A DNA stretch of 64,000 bases, taken from assembly GCA_964425755.1 (NCBI GenBank), contig CAYRNY010000022.1, positions 7,948 through 71,947 of the forward strand, written 5' to 3'. Source of the DNA: CAYRNY01 sp964425755. Lineage in GTDB: Bacteria; Chloroflexota; Anaerolineae; Aggregatilineales; Aggregatilineaceae. Positions within the stretch are counted from its first letter, which is position 1, and every line of letters starts with the position of its first letter. Below are positions 24,976 to 34,078 of the stretch, one piece after another. Under the pieces are notes generated by a model. The model was not told where the DNA came from and made no database searches. It worked only from the letters and a program-made list of their open reading frames with translations. The translations under genes and the position numbers were made by a program.

Positions 24976-26505
24976 TTACTCCGCCAGCCGGGCCTGGCTC
25001 AGGTAAAAGATCGAGCCGGTCGGGGTGGGTGTGAAGCCTTCCACGTAGCCCTGCTGCCCGGTGTAGGTATACCCGGTGTAGAGCCAGACCCAGGGCGCCA
25101 TCTCCGCCAGGTGACGCTGGAACTCGGCAAAGATTTCATAGCGCGCTTCGGGATCGGTCTCAACCTGCCCGGCCTTCATCAGCTCATCAAGCGTGTCGTC
25201 AATGTAGCCCGCCACATTGTTGAACTGGGCGTCATGCTGCCAGTAGCGCGAGTACATCGGGTAGGGATCCGCGCGCCCGCCATTGAGCGCGATCGCCGCC
25301 GTGAAGTCCGCCGCCAACCAGCGATCCACGTACACGCCGAATTCGAGCGATTCGATCGTCACATCGATATTGATCGCTTTCAACTGCTCCTGGATCACCT
25401 GCGCCTCGGAAAGCGCCGTCGGCGGTTCGGCCACCGCCACGATTATCGGCAGCTCGAAGCCTTCCTCAAGCAAACCGGCCTGCGCCATCAGCTCGCGCGC
25501 CTTTTCCACATCCGGCTCGTAGCAGAACAGCTCTTCGACCGGCAGCGCGTAAGCGGGCATCGTCAGCGGCCCGGTAACCTGGCCCTCGCCCAGCGCCGCG
25601 ACATCGACCACTTCCTGGCGGTCAATCGCGCAGGAGATCGCCTGGCGGACTTCCAGGATATCCAACGGCTCGACCGCCGCCCGGAGCTGCAACACGTGGT
25701 ACGAGATTTCGGGCGCGCGGTTGATGATCACGTCCGCATCGCCGACCGGCAGCGTCGCGATCAGCGGGTCGTTCAGCATCCCGAAGTCGATCTCGCCCGC
25801 ACGCAGTGCCGCCATGATCGTCGCTTCGTCCGGGATGATGCGCATTTCGATCCCGTCCACATACGGGCCTTCGCCCCAGTAGTCCGGGTTAGCCGCGAGC
25901 TGCGTCCGCTCTTCTGGCCGCCACTCTTCCAAAATGAACGGGCCGGTACCGATGGCTTCCGCCGCCGGGTCGCCTTCCGCGATCAGCTCAGAGGGCAGGA
26001 TCATGGTGTTGACACTGCTCAGCGCCGTCAACAGCGGGACATCCGGCATCGAGAGGTTCAGCACGACCGTGTAATCGTCCGGAGCGTCGATGCTCTCAAT
26101 GCTGAGAAGATTCGTGCGCGTCGCGGAGCCGGTTTCCTCGTCCAGAATACGCTCGATCGAGGCGACCACGTCTTCCGCCGTGAACGCCGAACCGTCATGG
26201 AACGTCACGCCCTGGCGCAGGAAAAACGTGAGTTGTGTCGCGTCTTCGGAGAATTCCCAGTCTTCGGCCAGTGCGGGTTCAAGGTTCAGCTCGGGGTCCG
26301 TGCGGACCAGCGGTTCGTAGATCAGTTCCAGCAGGCGCAGCGACGCAAACGCGGTCTGCGTGTGCGGATCGAGGCCGGTCGAGTCCACCGCGCGGGCCAT
26401 GACCAGCGTGCCACCGTCCTGTGCCTGGGCCTGGCTGATCGTGCCCAGGCTCATCACCAACAGCGCAATAATCAGTACGATATGCGAGAACTTGAAGCGT
26501 GACAT
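24976..26505 (-). CDS. ABC transporter substrate-binding protein, peptide/nickel family 5
   Basis: Receptor of 509 aa with a Sec signal peptide (hydrophobic residues 8-26, AQAQDGG cleavage region). Family-5 features: VDSTGLDPHTQTAF, LLELIYEPLVRTDPELNLEPALAEDW, FLRQGVTFHDGSAFTAEDVV and GTGPFILEEW. It binds peptides, opines, nickel-chelates or oligosaccharides in different members, so the ligand is open. ATG 26505 follows AGGAGCG, a leader shared with other binding-protein genes here. It is the first gene of its operon. The antisense strand is open for about 540 codons, which I treat as a GC artefact. Confidence 0.92.
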   Translation of the reverse strand: MSRFKFSHIVLIIALLVMSLGTISQAQAQDGGTLVMARAVDSTGLDPHTQTAFASLRLLELIYEPLVRTDPELNLEPALAEDWEFSEDATQLTFFLRQGVTFHDGSAFTAEDVVASIERILDEETGSATRTNLLSIESIDAPDDYTVVLNLSMPDVPLLTALSSVNTMILPSELIAEGDPAAEAIGTGPFILEEWRPEERTQLAANPDYWGEGPYVDGIEMRIIPDEATIMAALRAGEIDFGMLNDPLIATLPVGDADVIINRAPEISYHVLQLRAAVEPLDILEVRQAISCAIDRQEVVDVAALGEGQVTGPLTMPAYALPVEELFCYEPDVEKARELMAQAGLLEEGFELPIIVAVAEPPTALSEAQVIQEQLKAINIDVTIESLEFGVYVDRWLAADFTAAIALNGGRADPYPMYSRYWQHDAQFNNVAGYIDDTLDELMKAGQVETDPEARYEIFAEFQRHLAEMAPWVWLYTGYTYTGQQGYVEGFTPTPTGSIFYLSQARLAE

Positions 26506-26641
26506 TATTCGCTCCTGTGCAAAATACTAGCTAAAAGGGGTGGGGACTACGTGTGCTCACGAGTCTTTTTTCTCGGCTGACCATTCTCGGTTGTCTCTAT
26601 ACCTGCACCTCCTTGCACCTTACACATGGCCGGCTTGACGA

Positions 26642-27148
26642 TCATAAACGTTTCCAGTACAGGAGTTCCGCCACATCCGGCAGGATGTATGCATCCAGCG
26701 CGCCGATCTGGCGGTACCCCTGGCGCTGGTAAAAACGTTGGGCCGCGCTGTTGAAATCCGAGACCAGCAAGAACATAGCCCCGCCATCCTCACGCAAAGC
26801 CGTTTCCGCCGCGTCCAGCAAAGCTCCCCCGATCCCGTGCCCGGAAAATGCGGCCTTGATACCGAGCAGCTTCAGGTACGGGCTGCGTCCGAACATCCCC
26901 CGGCGCAAGCACCACGCCAGCCCGCACGCGTGCCCACCCGGAACGTGGGTGTCCGCCACGAGCATCACATCGCCCTGGGCCTGGCCGCGCTGGAGGTTGG
27001 TACGGGCCTCGGCCACCGTGATCCCATAGCGCTGCCAGAGCGGTGTCGCCGCGATCCAACCGGCCAGCACCGGGATATCGTCCACCTGCAGCGGGCGGAT
27101 CGTGGCCGGTGTGGCAGCGGGTGTGTCGTTCGCCGGGTGTTCACTCAT
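26642..27148 (-). CDS. GNAT-family N-acetyltransferase
   Basis: Acetyl-CoA-dependent acetyltransferase of 168 aa. The acetyl-CoA pyrophosphate loop is FSGHGIGGALLDAAE (about residues 112-126), preceded by strand 4 (LLGIKAA) and followed by LLVSDFNSAAQRFYQRQGY, the C-terminal GNAT signature. ATG 27148 overlaps the stop of the GntR gene by 8 bases, so the two are translated together; codons further upstream are inside gntR. The substrate is unknown. Coupling to a DasR/NagR-like regulator could suggest an amino-sugar link, but this is weak. Confidence 0.88.
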   Translation of the reverse strand: MSEHPANDTPAATPATIRPLQVDDIPVLAGWIAATPLWQRYGITVAEARTNLQRGQAQGDVMLVADTHVPGGHACGLAWCLRRGMFGRSPYLKLLGIKAAFSGHGIGGALLDAAETALREDGGAMFLLVSDFNSAAQRFYQRQGYRQIGALDAYILPDVAELLYWKRL

Positions 27149-27887
27149 AATCGTTCGTGCCACGCAGCACCGCGTGAAGCTGGTATTCGTCGCCCCGGTA
27201 CACCGAGCGCACATACTCGATCGGGCGGTCGTGGTCGTCGTAGGTCACGCGAGAAAGCCGCAGCACGGGCACGCTTTCATCAAGCCCCAGCGCGCGGCGC
27301 TCGTCCTCGTTTGATAGTCCTGCCTGGATCGTCTGGTCGGCCCAGACGGTCAACAGGCCGTAATCCTGCCGCAGCACCTTGTAGAGCGACACGCGGCTGA
27401 AATCGTTGCGTTCCAGAATGCCCGGGCATATGTCGTGCGGCAGGTGGCAGATCTCGATCGCGATGGGGCAGTCGTTCGCCAGCCGCACGCGGTCCAGCCG
27501 CGCGATCTCCTCCCCGTTTCGGATGTCCAGTTTCTCCGCGATATCCGGTGTGGCGGGGATGATGTCGGCCCGGCGCACGCGGCTGCTCGGCGTCATGCCG
27601 CGCCGCCACATCTCCTCACTGAAACTGGTCAGCGTCCAGAGTTCCTGGTCAAGCTTAGGCGAGCGCACAAACGTGCCGGTCCCCACCCGTGACTGGGTCA
27701 GCCCTTCCTGCGCCAGAGCTTGCAAGGCCTGGCGCGCGGTCATGCGGCTGACCGAATAGAGCTGTGCCAGCTCGCGCTCCGACGGAAGCTGCGAGCCGAC
27801 CGGGTATTCGCCATTCTCGATCTGCGTTTTGAGCAAGCGTTTGATCTGAATGTACAACGGGACCGATGATTGTCGTTGCAGCGTCAT
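27141..27887 (-). CDS. GntR-family regulator, HutC/UTRA subfamily
   Basis: Effector-responsive repressor, 248 aa. N-terminal winged helix (VPLYIQIKRLLKTQIENGEY, GSQLPSERELAQLYSVSRMTARQAL; about residues 10-65) and a C-terminal UTRA ligand domain (FSEEMWRRGMTPSSRVRR to SVYRGDEYQLH). Such proteins respond to phosphorylated sugars, histidine intermediates or fatty acids. ATG 27887 directly precedes the HTH; codons upstream would span the promoter. The operator at 27909-27922 resembles DasR/NagR sites, so it may respond to glucosamine-6-phosphate-like ligands. Confidence 0.9.
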   Translation of the reverse strand: MTLQRQSSVPLYIQIKRLLKTQIENGEYPVGSQLPSERELAQLYSVSRMTARQALQALAQEGLTQSRVGTGTFVRSPKLDQELWTLTSFSEEMWRRGMTPSSRVRRADIIPATPDIAEKLDIRNGEEIARLDRVRLANDCPIAIEICHLPHDICPGILERNDFSRVSLYKVLRQDYGLLTVWADQTIQAGLSNEDERRALGLDESVPVLRLSRVTYDDHDRPIEYVRSVYRGDEYQLHAVLRGTNDYE

Positions 27888-27908
27888 AATATCAGGTATC
27901 CCTGTGAT

Positions 27909-27958
27909 GTGGTATAGACCACTAGAGTTATTGTACGCCCAAACCTGAAATAATGCAA
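27909..27958 (-). promoter_or_regulatory. Promoter and DasR/NagR-like operator of the gntR-GNAT operon
   Basis: On the minus strand a -35 TTGCAT (27953-27958) and a -10 TACAAT (27930-27935) are 17 bases apart. Just downstream, GTGGT-CTAT-ACCAC (27909-27922) is an inverted repeat close to the DasR/NagR consensus TGGTCTAGACCA. Position around the transcription start fits autorepression. Confidence 0.7.
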
Positions 27959-28106
27959 TCAATTCATGGGGGTGGTTAAGCGGGAATGGGCGGGGTGAGG
28001 GAATAGGGAGAACAAAATGGCCTTGCCCGGCGGCTGCACCTGTCAGGGCAGTGCAGCACCGGGACAAGACCGACATGGGCGTTTGTGGCGCTCCGGCGAT
28101 TCGCGT

Positions 28107-29765
28107 TTAGTTTTCGACCTGCAGCCCTTTCGGCGTGAGCACAAACTCGACGCGGCTCAGGATGTAATCCACCAGGATCGCCAGCACCGCAGCCGGTAAC
28201 GCGCCCAGCAGGACGAACGCGTCGATCGTCATGCCAAGACCGCTCGCGATCGGCGTCCCCAACCCGCCGGAGCCGACGAACGCGCCCAGCGTCGCCGTGC
28301 CGACGTTCACCACCATGCTCGTCCGCACGCCGGCCATGATGATGCTGCTGGCGATCGGCAGTTCCGTTTGCAACAAAATTTGCGTCGGCGTCATGCCCAT
28401 GCCGCGCGAGGAATCGATCACAAACGCGTCGACCGATTCCAGCCCTGCGATCGTGTTCCGCACGACCGGCAACAGCCCGTAAGCGATCAACGCGATGATC
28501 GCGGGCCAGAACCCAAACCCGATGATCGGGGCCATGAACGCCACGATCGCGATCGTGGGCACGGTCTGCCCGCTGTTGACGAGGTTGTTTACCAGCGGCA
28601 GGATCTCGCGCAGGTTCGCCCGCGTCACGGCGATGCCGATCAGCAGCCCGCCGGGGATCGTGACCAACGACGAAACGAATACCAGCTCAAGATGCTGTGC
28701 CACAAACTCGATCACGTTGGCCGTCGGGTAAACGACCTGGCGGCTGGTCGGGAAAATCTTACCCATCAGGTAATCCCACAACGGTTCGTGCCCGAACAGC
28801 GACCAGAAAAACAGGAAGATGCCCACCACGCGCACAAGCGCCAGCAGCAGTTTGTTCTCGTGCGAGAACAGGTAGAAAAACAACCCGGCTTCGAGCACCG
28901 CAAACGCGAGCGCGAACCAGTATAACTGGATGCCGCTGTCTACCGGTTTGACGCGGATCACGCGATCCGCATCTGGGACGATGGTCATCAGCCACAGGTT
29001 CGGGTTCATCGACGCGCGGGGATAGAAGTCGTTCAGCGCATCCTGGACGCGGCTGGTGATCTGCAACGGGATCGCGCCTTCGCGGTACGTGACGGTCAGG
29101 CGGTCCGGTGTGATCGTCAGCGCTTCAACCGCGGTGACCGCTTCAAAGATCGTCTGCGCCAGTGGCGAACCGTCAAGACCTTCCTCGCGCGTGGCGTAGT
29201 GTTCGGTGGTGCCCTGCTCGATCAGCGCCGGAATAAAGCGCCCGTAACGGAAGGTCTCGTCCGTGGTGGTGAACACCAGCGTGTTCGGTTCTTCTTCGGA
29301 AACGGCCCCCTGGATCGCCGCTGGATCATTGAGCAGCGTATTGCGCACGATCCGCCGGACGCGGCGCAGCATGCGCTCGCCTTCCATGTCGCCTTCATAC
29401 GTCACGGTGATCGTCTGTGGCGCGACCGTGACTTCGGTCACCTCGTCGATGTTATCGAAGATGTCAGCGGCGACCGCCGCGCGTGACTCGCGCGTATACG
29501 TCCCGGTCTCGACATCCGCCGGCTGGCGCGGGGTGACGTTGTATTCGAACGTGCCGTCGGTCACTTCGAGGATGATCGTGTTCGCCGCTTCCCCTTCCTG
29601 GGAAGCGAGCCGCACGTCGTTGACGAAACGCTCCTCATCGCGCAGCGATATCGTCTGCGTGCCTATCAACACGACCAGCACCGTCGCGACGAGCCAGACG
29701 ATCGCCGCGACCGGGATACGCCCGGCCCAACTGCCGTTTTGCGTGTCAGGAAGAGTCGTCGCCAT
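28107..29765 (-). CDS. Glycine betaine/choline-type ABC permease with two extra Nfu_N-like domains
   Basis: Membrane subunit of an OpuC/ProW-like importer but far longer (552 aa) than the usual 210-280. After a first membrane span (about 17-37) comes an extra region with two similar repeats, about 62-145 and 161-247. Each has a strand-rich start (NTIILEVTDGTFEY / NTLVFTTTDETFRY), a helix (AVAADIFDNIDEV / PLAQTIFEAVTAV) and a strand (QTITVTYEG / DRLTVTYREG). This pattern resembles the Nfu_N scaffold domain, without an iron-sulfur CxxC. The rest (from about residue 280) is a normal permease; docking loop FVIDSSRGMGMTPTQILLQTELP. The predicted topology puts the repeats outside the cytoplasm. Overlaps the ATPase gene by one base. 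Confidence 0.88.
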   Translation of the reverse strand: MATTLPDTQNGSWAGRIPVAAIVWLVATVLVVLIGTQTISLRDEERFVNDVRLASQEGEAANTIILEVTDGTFEYNVTPRQPADVETGTYTRESRAAVAADIFDNIDEVTEVTVAPQTITVTYEGDMEGERMLRRVRRIVRNTLLNDPAAIQGAVSEEEPNTLVFTTTDETFRYGRFIPALIEQGTTEHYATREEGLDGSPLAQTIFEAVTAVEALTITPDRLTVTYREGAIPLQITSRVQDALNDFYPRASMNPNLWLMTIVPDADRVIRVKPVDSGIQLYWFALAFAVLEAGLFFYLFSHENKLLLALVRVVGIFLFFWSLFGHEPLWDYLMGKIFPTSRQVVYPTANVIEFVAQHLELVFVSSLVTIPGGLLIGIAVTRANLREILPLVNNLVNSGQTVPTIAIVAFMAPIIGFGFWPAIIALIAYGLLPVVRNTIAGLESVDAFVIDSSRGMGMTPTQILLQTELPIASSIIMAGVRTSMVVNVGTATLGAFVGSGGLGTPIASGLGMTIDAFVLLGALPAAVLAILVDYILSRVEFVLTPKGLQVEN

Positions 29766-30907
29766 TACGCCGGCTCCTCTGCGGTATAAGGCGTGGCGTC
29801 GGGTTCGTAGGCGGCGATGTCTTCCAGCGCGTCCAGCGTGATGCTGCCGACCAACCGCCCGCGCCGGTCGACAATCGGCGTGATGCGGAAACCACGCGCG
29901 ACCATCGCGTTGAGCGCTTCGCGCGCGGTCGCGTCCTCGCGCACGGCGATATCGGCCCAGGGCGCTTCGTACATCGCGTCCAGCAGCGAGTCGCTCTTGT
30001 TCGCCGCTTCGCGGTCCACCCAGCCGCGCAGGGTGTTGTCGTCCTCATCCACGACAAAGACCGAGCGTACACCGGACTCCTTAAAGCTGTGCTGTACCTC
30101 TTCGATGGTGGCGTCCAGCGTGACATACGGCGGGTCGGGTTGCATGAGCTTCTTGATCCGCACCAGGCCCAACCGCTTGAGCGAAGCGTCCGTGCCGACG
30201 AAATCGCGCACGAAGCGATCTTTCGGGTGTGCAAGCAGCGTGTCCGGCGTATCGTATTGGACCAGCCGCCCCTCGCGCATGATCGCGACGCGATCGCCCA
30301 TCTTGATCGCTTCGTCGATGTCGTGCGTCACGAAGATGATCGTTTTGCTGACCCTCTGTTGAATCTGCAAGAACTCCGCCTGAAGCACCTCACGCGTGAT
30401 CGGGTCCACCGCGCCGAACGGCTCGTCCATCAACATGATCGGCGGGTCAGCCCCCAGCGCGCGGGCCACCCCGACACGTTGCTGCTGGCCGCCGGACAGT
30501 TGGCGCGGGTACTTGTCGCGGTGCAGGTCCGGGACCAGCCCCACCAGTTCGAGCAGTTCGTCTACGCGCTTGCGAATCCGCTCATCGTCCCAGTGCAGCA
30601 AGCGCGGCACGAGCGCCACGTTTTCGGCAACGGTCATGTGGGGCAGCAGCCCGATCTGCTGGATCGCGTAACCGATCTGCCGCCGCAGCTCTTCCGCCGG
30701 GATCTCGGTGTTCGGGCGGCCATCGATCAGAATTTCGCCGCTGGTGATGTCGATCAGGCGGTTGACCATGCGCATCGTGGTTGTCTTGCCACAGCCCGAC
30801 GGGCCGATCAAGACGCAGATCTCGCCTTCGTGCACGGTCAAATTCAGGTTATCAACGGCGCGAAAACCGCTGGGATATTGCTTTACAACGTTTTTGAATT
30901 CAATCAT
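29765..30907 (-). CDS. Glycine betaine/choline-type ABC ATP-binding protein with CBS domains
   Basis: ATPase of an OpuCA/ProV-like importer, 380 aa. Walker A GPSGCGKT (35-42), signature LSGGQQQR (137-144), Walker B IMLMDEP (157-163). Residues about 255-375 form two CBS motifs ([31 protein letters not shown]), which in OpuA sense ionic strength at the membrane; gating by salt is therefore likely. ATG 30907 starts [14 protein letters not shown], standard for the family. It lies between the two permease genes. Confidence 0.93.
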   Translation of the reverse strand: MIEFKNVVKQYPSGFRAVDNLNLTVHEGEICVLIGPSGCGKTTTMRMVNRLIDITSGEILIDGRPNTEIPAEELRRQIGYAIQQIGLLPHMTVAENVALVPRLLHWDDERIRKRVDELLELVGLVPDLHRDKYPRQLSGGQQQRVGVARALGADPPIMLMDEPFGAVDPITREVLQAEFLQIQQRVSKTIIFVTHDIDEAIKMGDRVAIMREGRLVQYDTPDTLLAHPKDRFVRDFVGTDASLKRLGLVRIKKLMQPDPPYVTLDATIEEVQHSFKESGVRSVFVVDEDDNTLRGWVDREAANKSDSLLDAMYEAPWADIAVREDATAREALNAMVARGFRITPIVDRRGRLVGSITLDALEDIAAYEPDATPYTAEEPA

Positions 30908-30998
30908 GGCGTGCTTTCCTGAGTCTCTCGGTTCGACGAGGTGATAGGGATAACCGGCTCATCGCCAGTGCGTCACCGGCGGCCACGCCCTCTTCGGC

Positions 30999-32624
30999 CT
31001 ACTGAACGTGGTGCCGGATGCCGGGCGACGTGAACAGCGCCTCAAAGATCTGCAACAGCGCATCCAGGATTACGGCCAGGATCACCGCGGGAATCGCGCC
31101 CAACAGGATCAGGTCGACGGATGTCGTGTTCACCCCCAGCAGGATGAAATCCCCCAGCGCGCCCGCGCCGATGATCGACGCGACCGCCGCGATGCCCACC
31201 AGCGAGATGCCCGCGTTGCGCACACCGGCCATGATCACCGGAAAAGCCAGCGGCAGCTCGATCTTGTTGAAGATCTGCGCAGGGGTCATGCCCATCCCGC
31301 GCCCGGAATCAATGATCGCCGGGTCAATGTTGTTCAGGCCAGCGTACGTGTTGCGCACCAGCGGCAGCAGCGAATACAACGTCAGCGCGATCAACGCCGG
31401 CGCGGTGCCGATGCCCGAAACCCCCAGGTCGCGGATCGTCAGGCTGCCCAGGTCACGCCGGCCCAGCACGCGCCCCGACGAATCGACAAACAAGGCGACG
31501 AACCCGATCAGTGCCGCGATCACAAGCGCAAACCGCAGGTACCGCAGCCCCTGGTTGTAACGCCCGTGGTCGCTGCGGCGGTCCAGCCACAGCAGCGCCG
31601 GGAAGATCACGAACACGGACAGCACCAGCAGCATCGGCTGGGCCAGTTCCTGGGTCTTGAAAATCTCCAGCAGGGCCCTGAATCCGAACGTGATCGCGAT
31701 GATCGCGAACAGGCTCAACGGGACGAACAGCACCAGCGAAGCCAGCACCAGCGCCGGCGCGCGCAATATATCCGGCACCCGGCCCAGGGTGCGCATGACC
31801 ACAAAGAGCAGCACAGCACCGGCTCCCAGGCTGACCAGGAAAAAGCGGAAGACATCCACAAACAACTGGTCGCCCAGGCGCGCCAGCGGGACCAACAACA
31901 CGCCGAACAGCGCCAGGCTGGGGATCGTCTGGATAATGCCCACGGCGTAGAGGATGGCCGCTTCCATGCGCTCATCGCGTGACGCCCACAGCCCCAATGC
32001 GATGCCGATCGCCATGCCGGCGACCAGGGACACCAGCACAAAGACGAAGTGCTCGATGAAGCGCTGGCCCAGCGTCTCGCCACGCGAGTTAAATTCGACC
32101 AGGATCGAATAATTGTCCAGCTTGCCCGTGACAAGCAGCATCACAACGGCCAGCATCCCGAGCGATCCGCCAACCAGGCGCTGGACCTGCGAATAACCTG
32201 CCTCGCGCATGTCCATCAGGCCGCCGAAGAGCACAATGTAGCTGCCGAGGACGCCAAAGGCGATGGCCGATGACGTAAAAATACGCGGGTTGCTGATGCG
32301 CGTCCCTTCCCCGAACAGCGTGTCAGCACTTTCAAGCAGATGTGTCGCGGCGGTGGCAGGCAGCAGCAGCGTCAGGAAGATCAATAAATTGCCCAATGCC
32401 ACCAGTCCGATCGCGCGGCGTCCCAGATCGGCTTGCAGCGCGATCACGATCGGCACCAGCGCGAGGACGAACAGCACCAGATAGCGGTAATCCCCCTGCA
32501 ATTCGAGCAAGTCGATGGTCGTGCCGGACGCGAGGCGGTTGGGTTTGATTTCAAGTAGCGGGAAGAAGAAGAAACCAAACCCTGCAACAAGACTGCCAAT
32601 GATCGAAATGCGATTAGCAGTGAT
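30999..32624 (-). CDS. Glycine betaine/choline-type ABC permease (second), possibly starting at AUC
   Basis: Membrane subunit with a long N-terminal multi-span extension (about residues 1-190) before the permease core (EHFVFVLVSLVAGMAIGIALG onward; docking loop IIDSGRGMGMTPAQIFNKIELP). The first conventional start in frame is TTG 32510, which has no Shine-Dalgarno site. The frame stays open 38 codons further to ATC 32622-32624, which lies seven bases after GGAGG (32632-32636) and just after an in-frame TAG. Those 38 codons encode a complete membrane helix (ISIIGSLVAGFGFFFFPLL). I therefore extend the gene to 32624 (541 aa); the start is uncertain. Downstream of the binding-protein gene. Confidence 0.8.
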   Translation of the reverse strand: MTANRISIIGSLVAGFGFFFFPLLEIKPNRLASGTTIDLLELQGDYRYLVLFVLALVPIVIALQADLGRRAIGLVALGNLLIFLTLLLPATAATHLLESADTLFGEGTRISNPRIFTSSAIAFGVLGSYIVLFGGLMDMREAGYSQVQRLVGGSLGMLAVVMLLVTGKLDNYSILVEFNSRGETLGQRFIEHFVFVLVSLVAGMAIGIALGLWASRDERMEAAILYAVGIIQTIPSLALFGVLLVPLARLGDQLFVDVFRFFLVSLGAGAVLLFVVMRTLGRVPDILRAPALVLASLVLFVPLSLFAIIAITFGFRALLEIFKTQELAQPMLLVLSVFVIFPALLWLDRRSDHGRYNQGLRYLRFALVIAALIGFVALFVDSSGRVLGRRDLGSLTIRDLGVSGIGTAPALIALTLYSLLPLVRNTYAGLNNIDPAIIDSGRGMGMTPAQIFNKIELPLAFPVIMAGVRNAGISLVGIAAVASIIGAGALGDFILLGVNTTSVDLILLGAIPAVILAVILDALLQIFEALFTSPGIRHHVQ

Positions 32625-32740
32625 GGTAGCACCTCCGATGGTCTACGCGTGGGATCAGGCGTATAATCCCGCGCTACATAACTATGTGGAGGGCCGGGGG
32701 CAAGCCGACCCTCTACGCGAATAGTTATTGGCTTTGCGCC

Positions 32741-32770
32741 CAGGGGGCCGGATCGCGATCCGGCTCCCTG
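32741..32770 (-). terminator. GC-rich hairpin between betaine-type binding-protein and permease genes
   Basis: The 18-base perfect palindrome GCCGGATCGCGATCCGGC (32746-32763) is flanked by CAGGG and CCCTG, giving a 15-pair stem with one wobble. It begins 16 bases after the binding-protein stop and has no T-run. Same arrangement as other ABC operons here. Confidence 0.65.
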
Positions 32771-32785
32771 TCATTTATGAGGTGT

Positions 32786-33733
32786 TTAGCCTCCAACGAA
32801 GCCACTTTCCTGCAACCAGGACTGCGCCACGTCGACCGGGTTTTCACCGTCTACCTCGACGCGTGCGTTCAGCGTCTGCAAGGTGACGTTGTCCAGCGCC
32901 GCGAAGATCGGGTTCAGCACCGCCGCGATCTGCGGGCTCGCGCGCAGGACTTCACCGCGCACGACGGGCGTCGGGGCATAAACCGGCTGCGCGCCGAGCG
33001 GATCGTCCAGCACGACGAAGTCATACGCCTGCAGCGCGCCATCGGTCGCGTAGGCCATCGCCACATTCACGTTATTGGCACCCTCGGCCAGCGCCTGCTC
33101 GGTCTGGGCCGGTGTCGCGCCCGCGATGATCAACAACTGGTCTTCAAACAGGTCAAAGCCGTAGGTGTTCTCAAAGGCGGGGATACCGTCCGGGCGCTGC
33201 GCGAACTCGTCGCCGGTCGCCACGTAGACCTCACCACCCTCGTTGACGTAGTCGGCCAGGTCTTCGACCGAGTACATGTCATGTTCTTCAGCAAATTCTC
33301 GGGTCACAGCAAACGCATACGTGTTGTTGGCCGGGGCCGGACGCAGCCAGATCAGGTCGTTGATCGCGGCGTCATAGGCGCTCACCAGCGGGTAGCCGAC
33401 CGTGCGGTCGCCCCACGCGCTATCCGGGAAATCCACCCAGGGGATGTCCTGAAAGTGATTGGACACCGCCGTGCCCGTGTACTCGGCATAGATGTCGATC
33501 TCGCCGTTGACCAGTGCGTCGCGGTTGACCGCCGTGCTGCCGAGATTGGTACGGTCCTCGACCGCGTACCCGGCGTCTTCAAGCGCGAGCAGTATAATCT
33601 GGCCCAGCACGATCTGTTCGGTGAACTGCTTCGAGCCAACGCGGATCGGATCGTTGCCTTGCGCCGCAGCCATTGAGCCAAAGGCGCTGAGTGCGATCAG
33701 AGTGACGAGAAGTATCGAGAAGAACTTACGCAT
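32786..33733 (-). CDS. Glycine betaine/choline-type ABC substrate-binding protein (OsmF/OpuCC-like)
   Basis: Receptor of 315 aa with a Sec signal peptide (about residues 1-24, SMAAAQ). Mature protein starts IRVGSKQFTEQIVLGQIILLALEDAG, the hallmark of the OpuAC/OsmF family, followed by LVNGEIDIYAEYTGT and a C-terminal Asp/Gly-rich lobe. It probably captures a quaternary amine, such as glycine betaine, choline or carnitine, for osmoprotection or nutrition. ATG 33733 follows AGGAGCG. It is the first gene of the binding-permease-ATPase-permease operon. Confidence 0.92.
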   Translation of the reverse strand: MRKFFSILLVTLIALSAFGSMAAAQGNDPIRVGSKQFTEQIVLGQIILLALEDAGYAVEDRTNLGSTAVNRDALVNGEIDIYAEYTGTAVSNHFQDIPWVDFPDSAWGDRTVGYPLVSAYDAAINDLIWLRPAPANNTYAFAVTREFAEEHDMYSVEDLADYVNEGGEVYVATGDEFAQRPDGIPAFENTYGFDLFEDQLLIIAGATPAQTEQALAEGANNVNVAMAYATDGALQAYDFVVLDDPLGAQPVYAPTPVVRGEVLRASPQIAAVLNPIFAALDNVTLQTLNARVEVDGENPVDVAQSWLQESGFVGG

Positions 33734-34078
33734 AATTCGCTCCTATTCGTAGGTGGACGGATACAATATGAACGGCACAGCAGGTCTACAGATCGTGCAG
33801 GCCGCAGTGCCGACCATAAACAACAATGAACTAACGGGCGTTAACGGGTAACGTACCGGCATTTGCGTAAACAAGATTGTGCGAGCAAAGCCACATGGCT
33901 TGCGCAGGGAGCAGTAAAACAGACGCGGCACAGGGGCACTTGTTGGCCCCATATGCGACCTACGCGGATATGCTGTTTTTCAAAATTTCGGGCAACGAAC
34001 CTGTATAACTATAAGGGAAAGGCACCAGAATTGCAAATCACCCCCCGCTTCGAGAGGAGCTGGTGGGCATCACGCGCG
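33734..34078. other. Gene-free stretch upstream of the betaine-type operon
   Basis: No convincing gene. On the minus strand it must hold the promoter of the betaine-type operon. The heptamer TAACGGG occurs at 33832-33838 and 33842-33848, one helical turn apart, and the second copy runs into GGTAACGT; this may be a regulator site. The right end lies beyond the stop of the DUF624-like gene. Confidence 0.5.

Noticed and set aside
24871..26502. 543-codon plus-strand frame opposite the peptide-type binding protein
   Set aside because: Arg/His/Asp-rich shadow of a well-supported gene; no start signal or motif.
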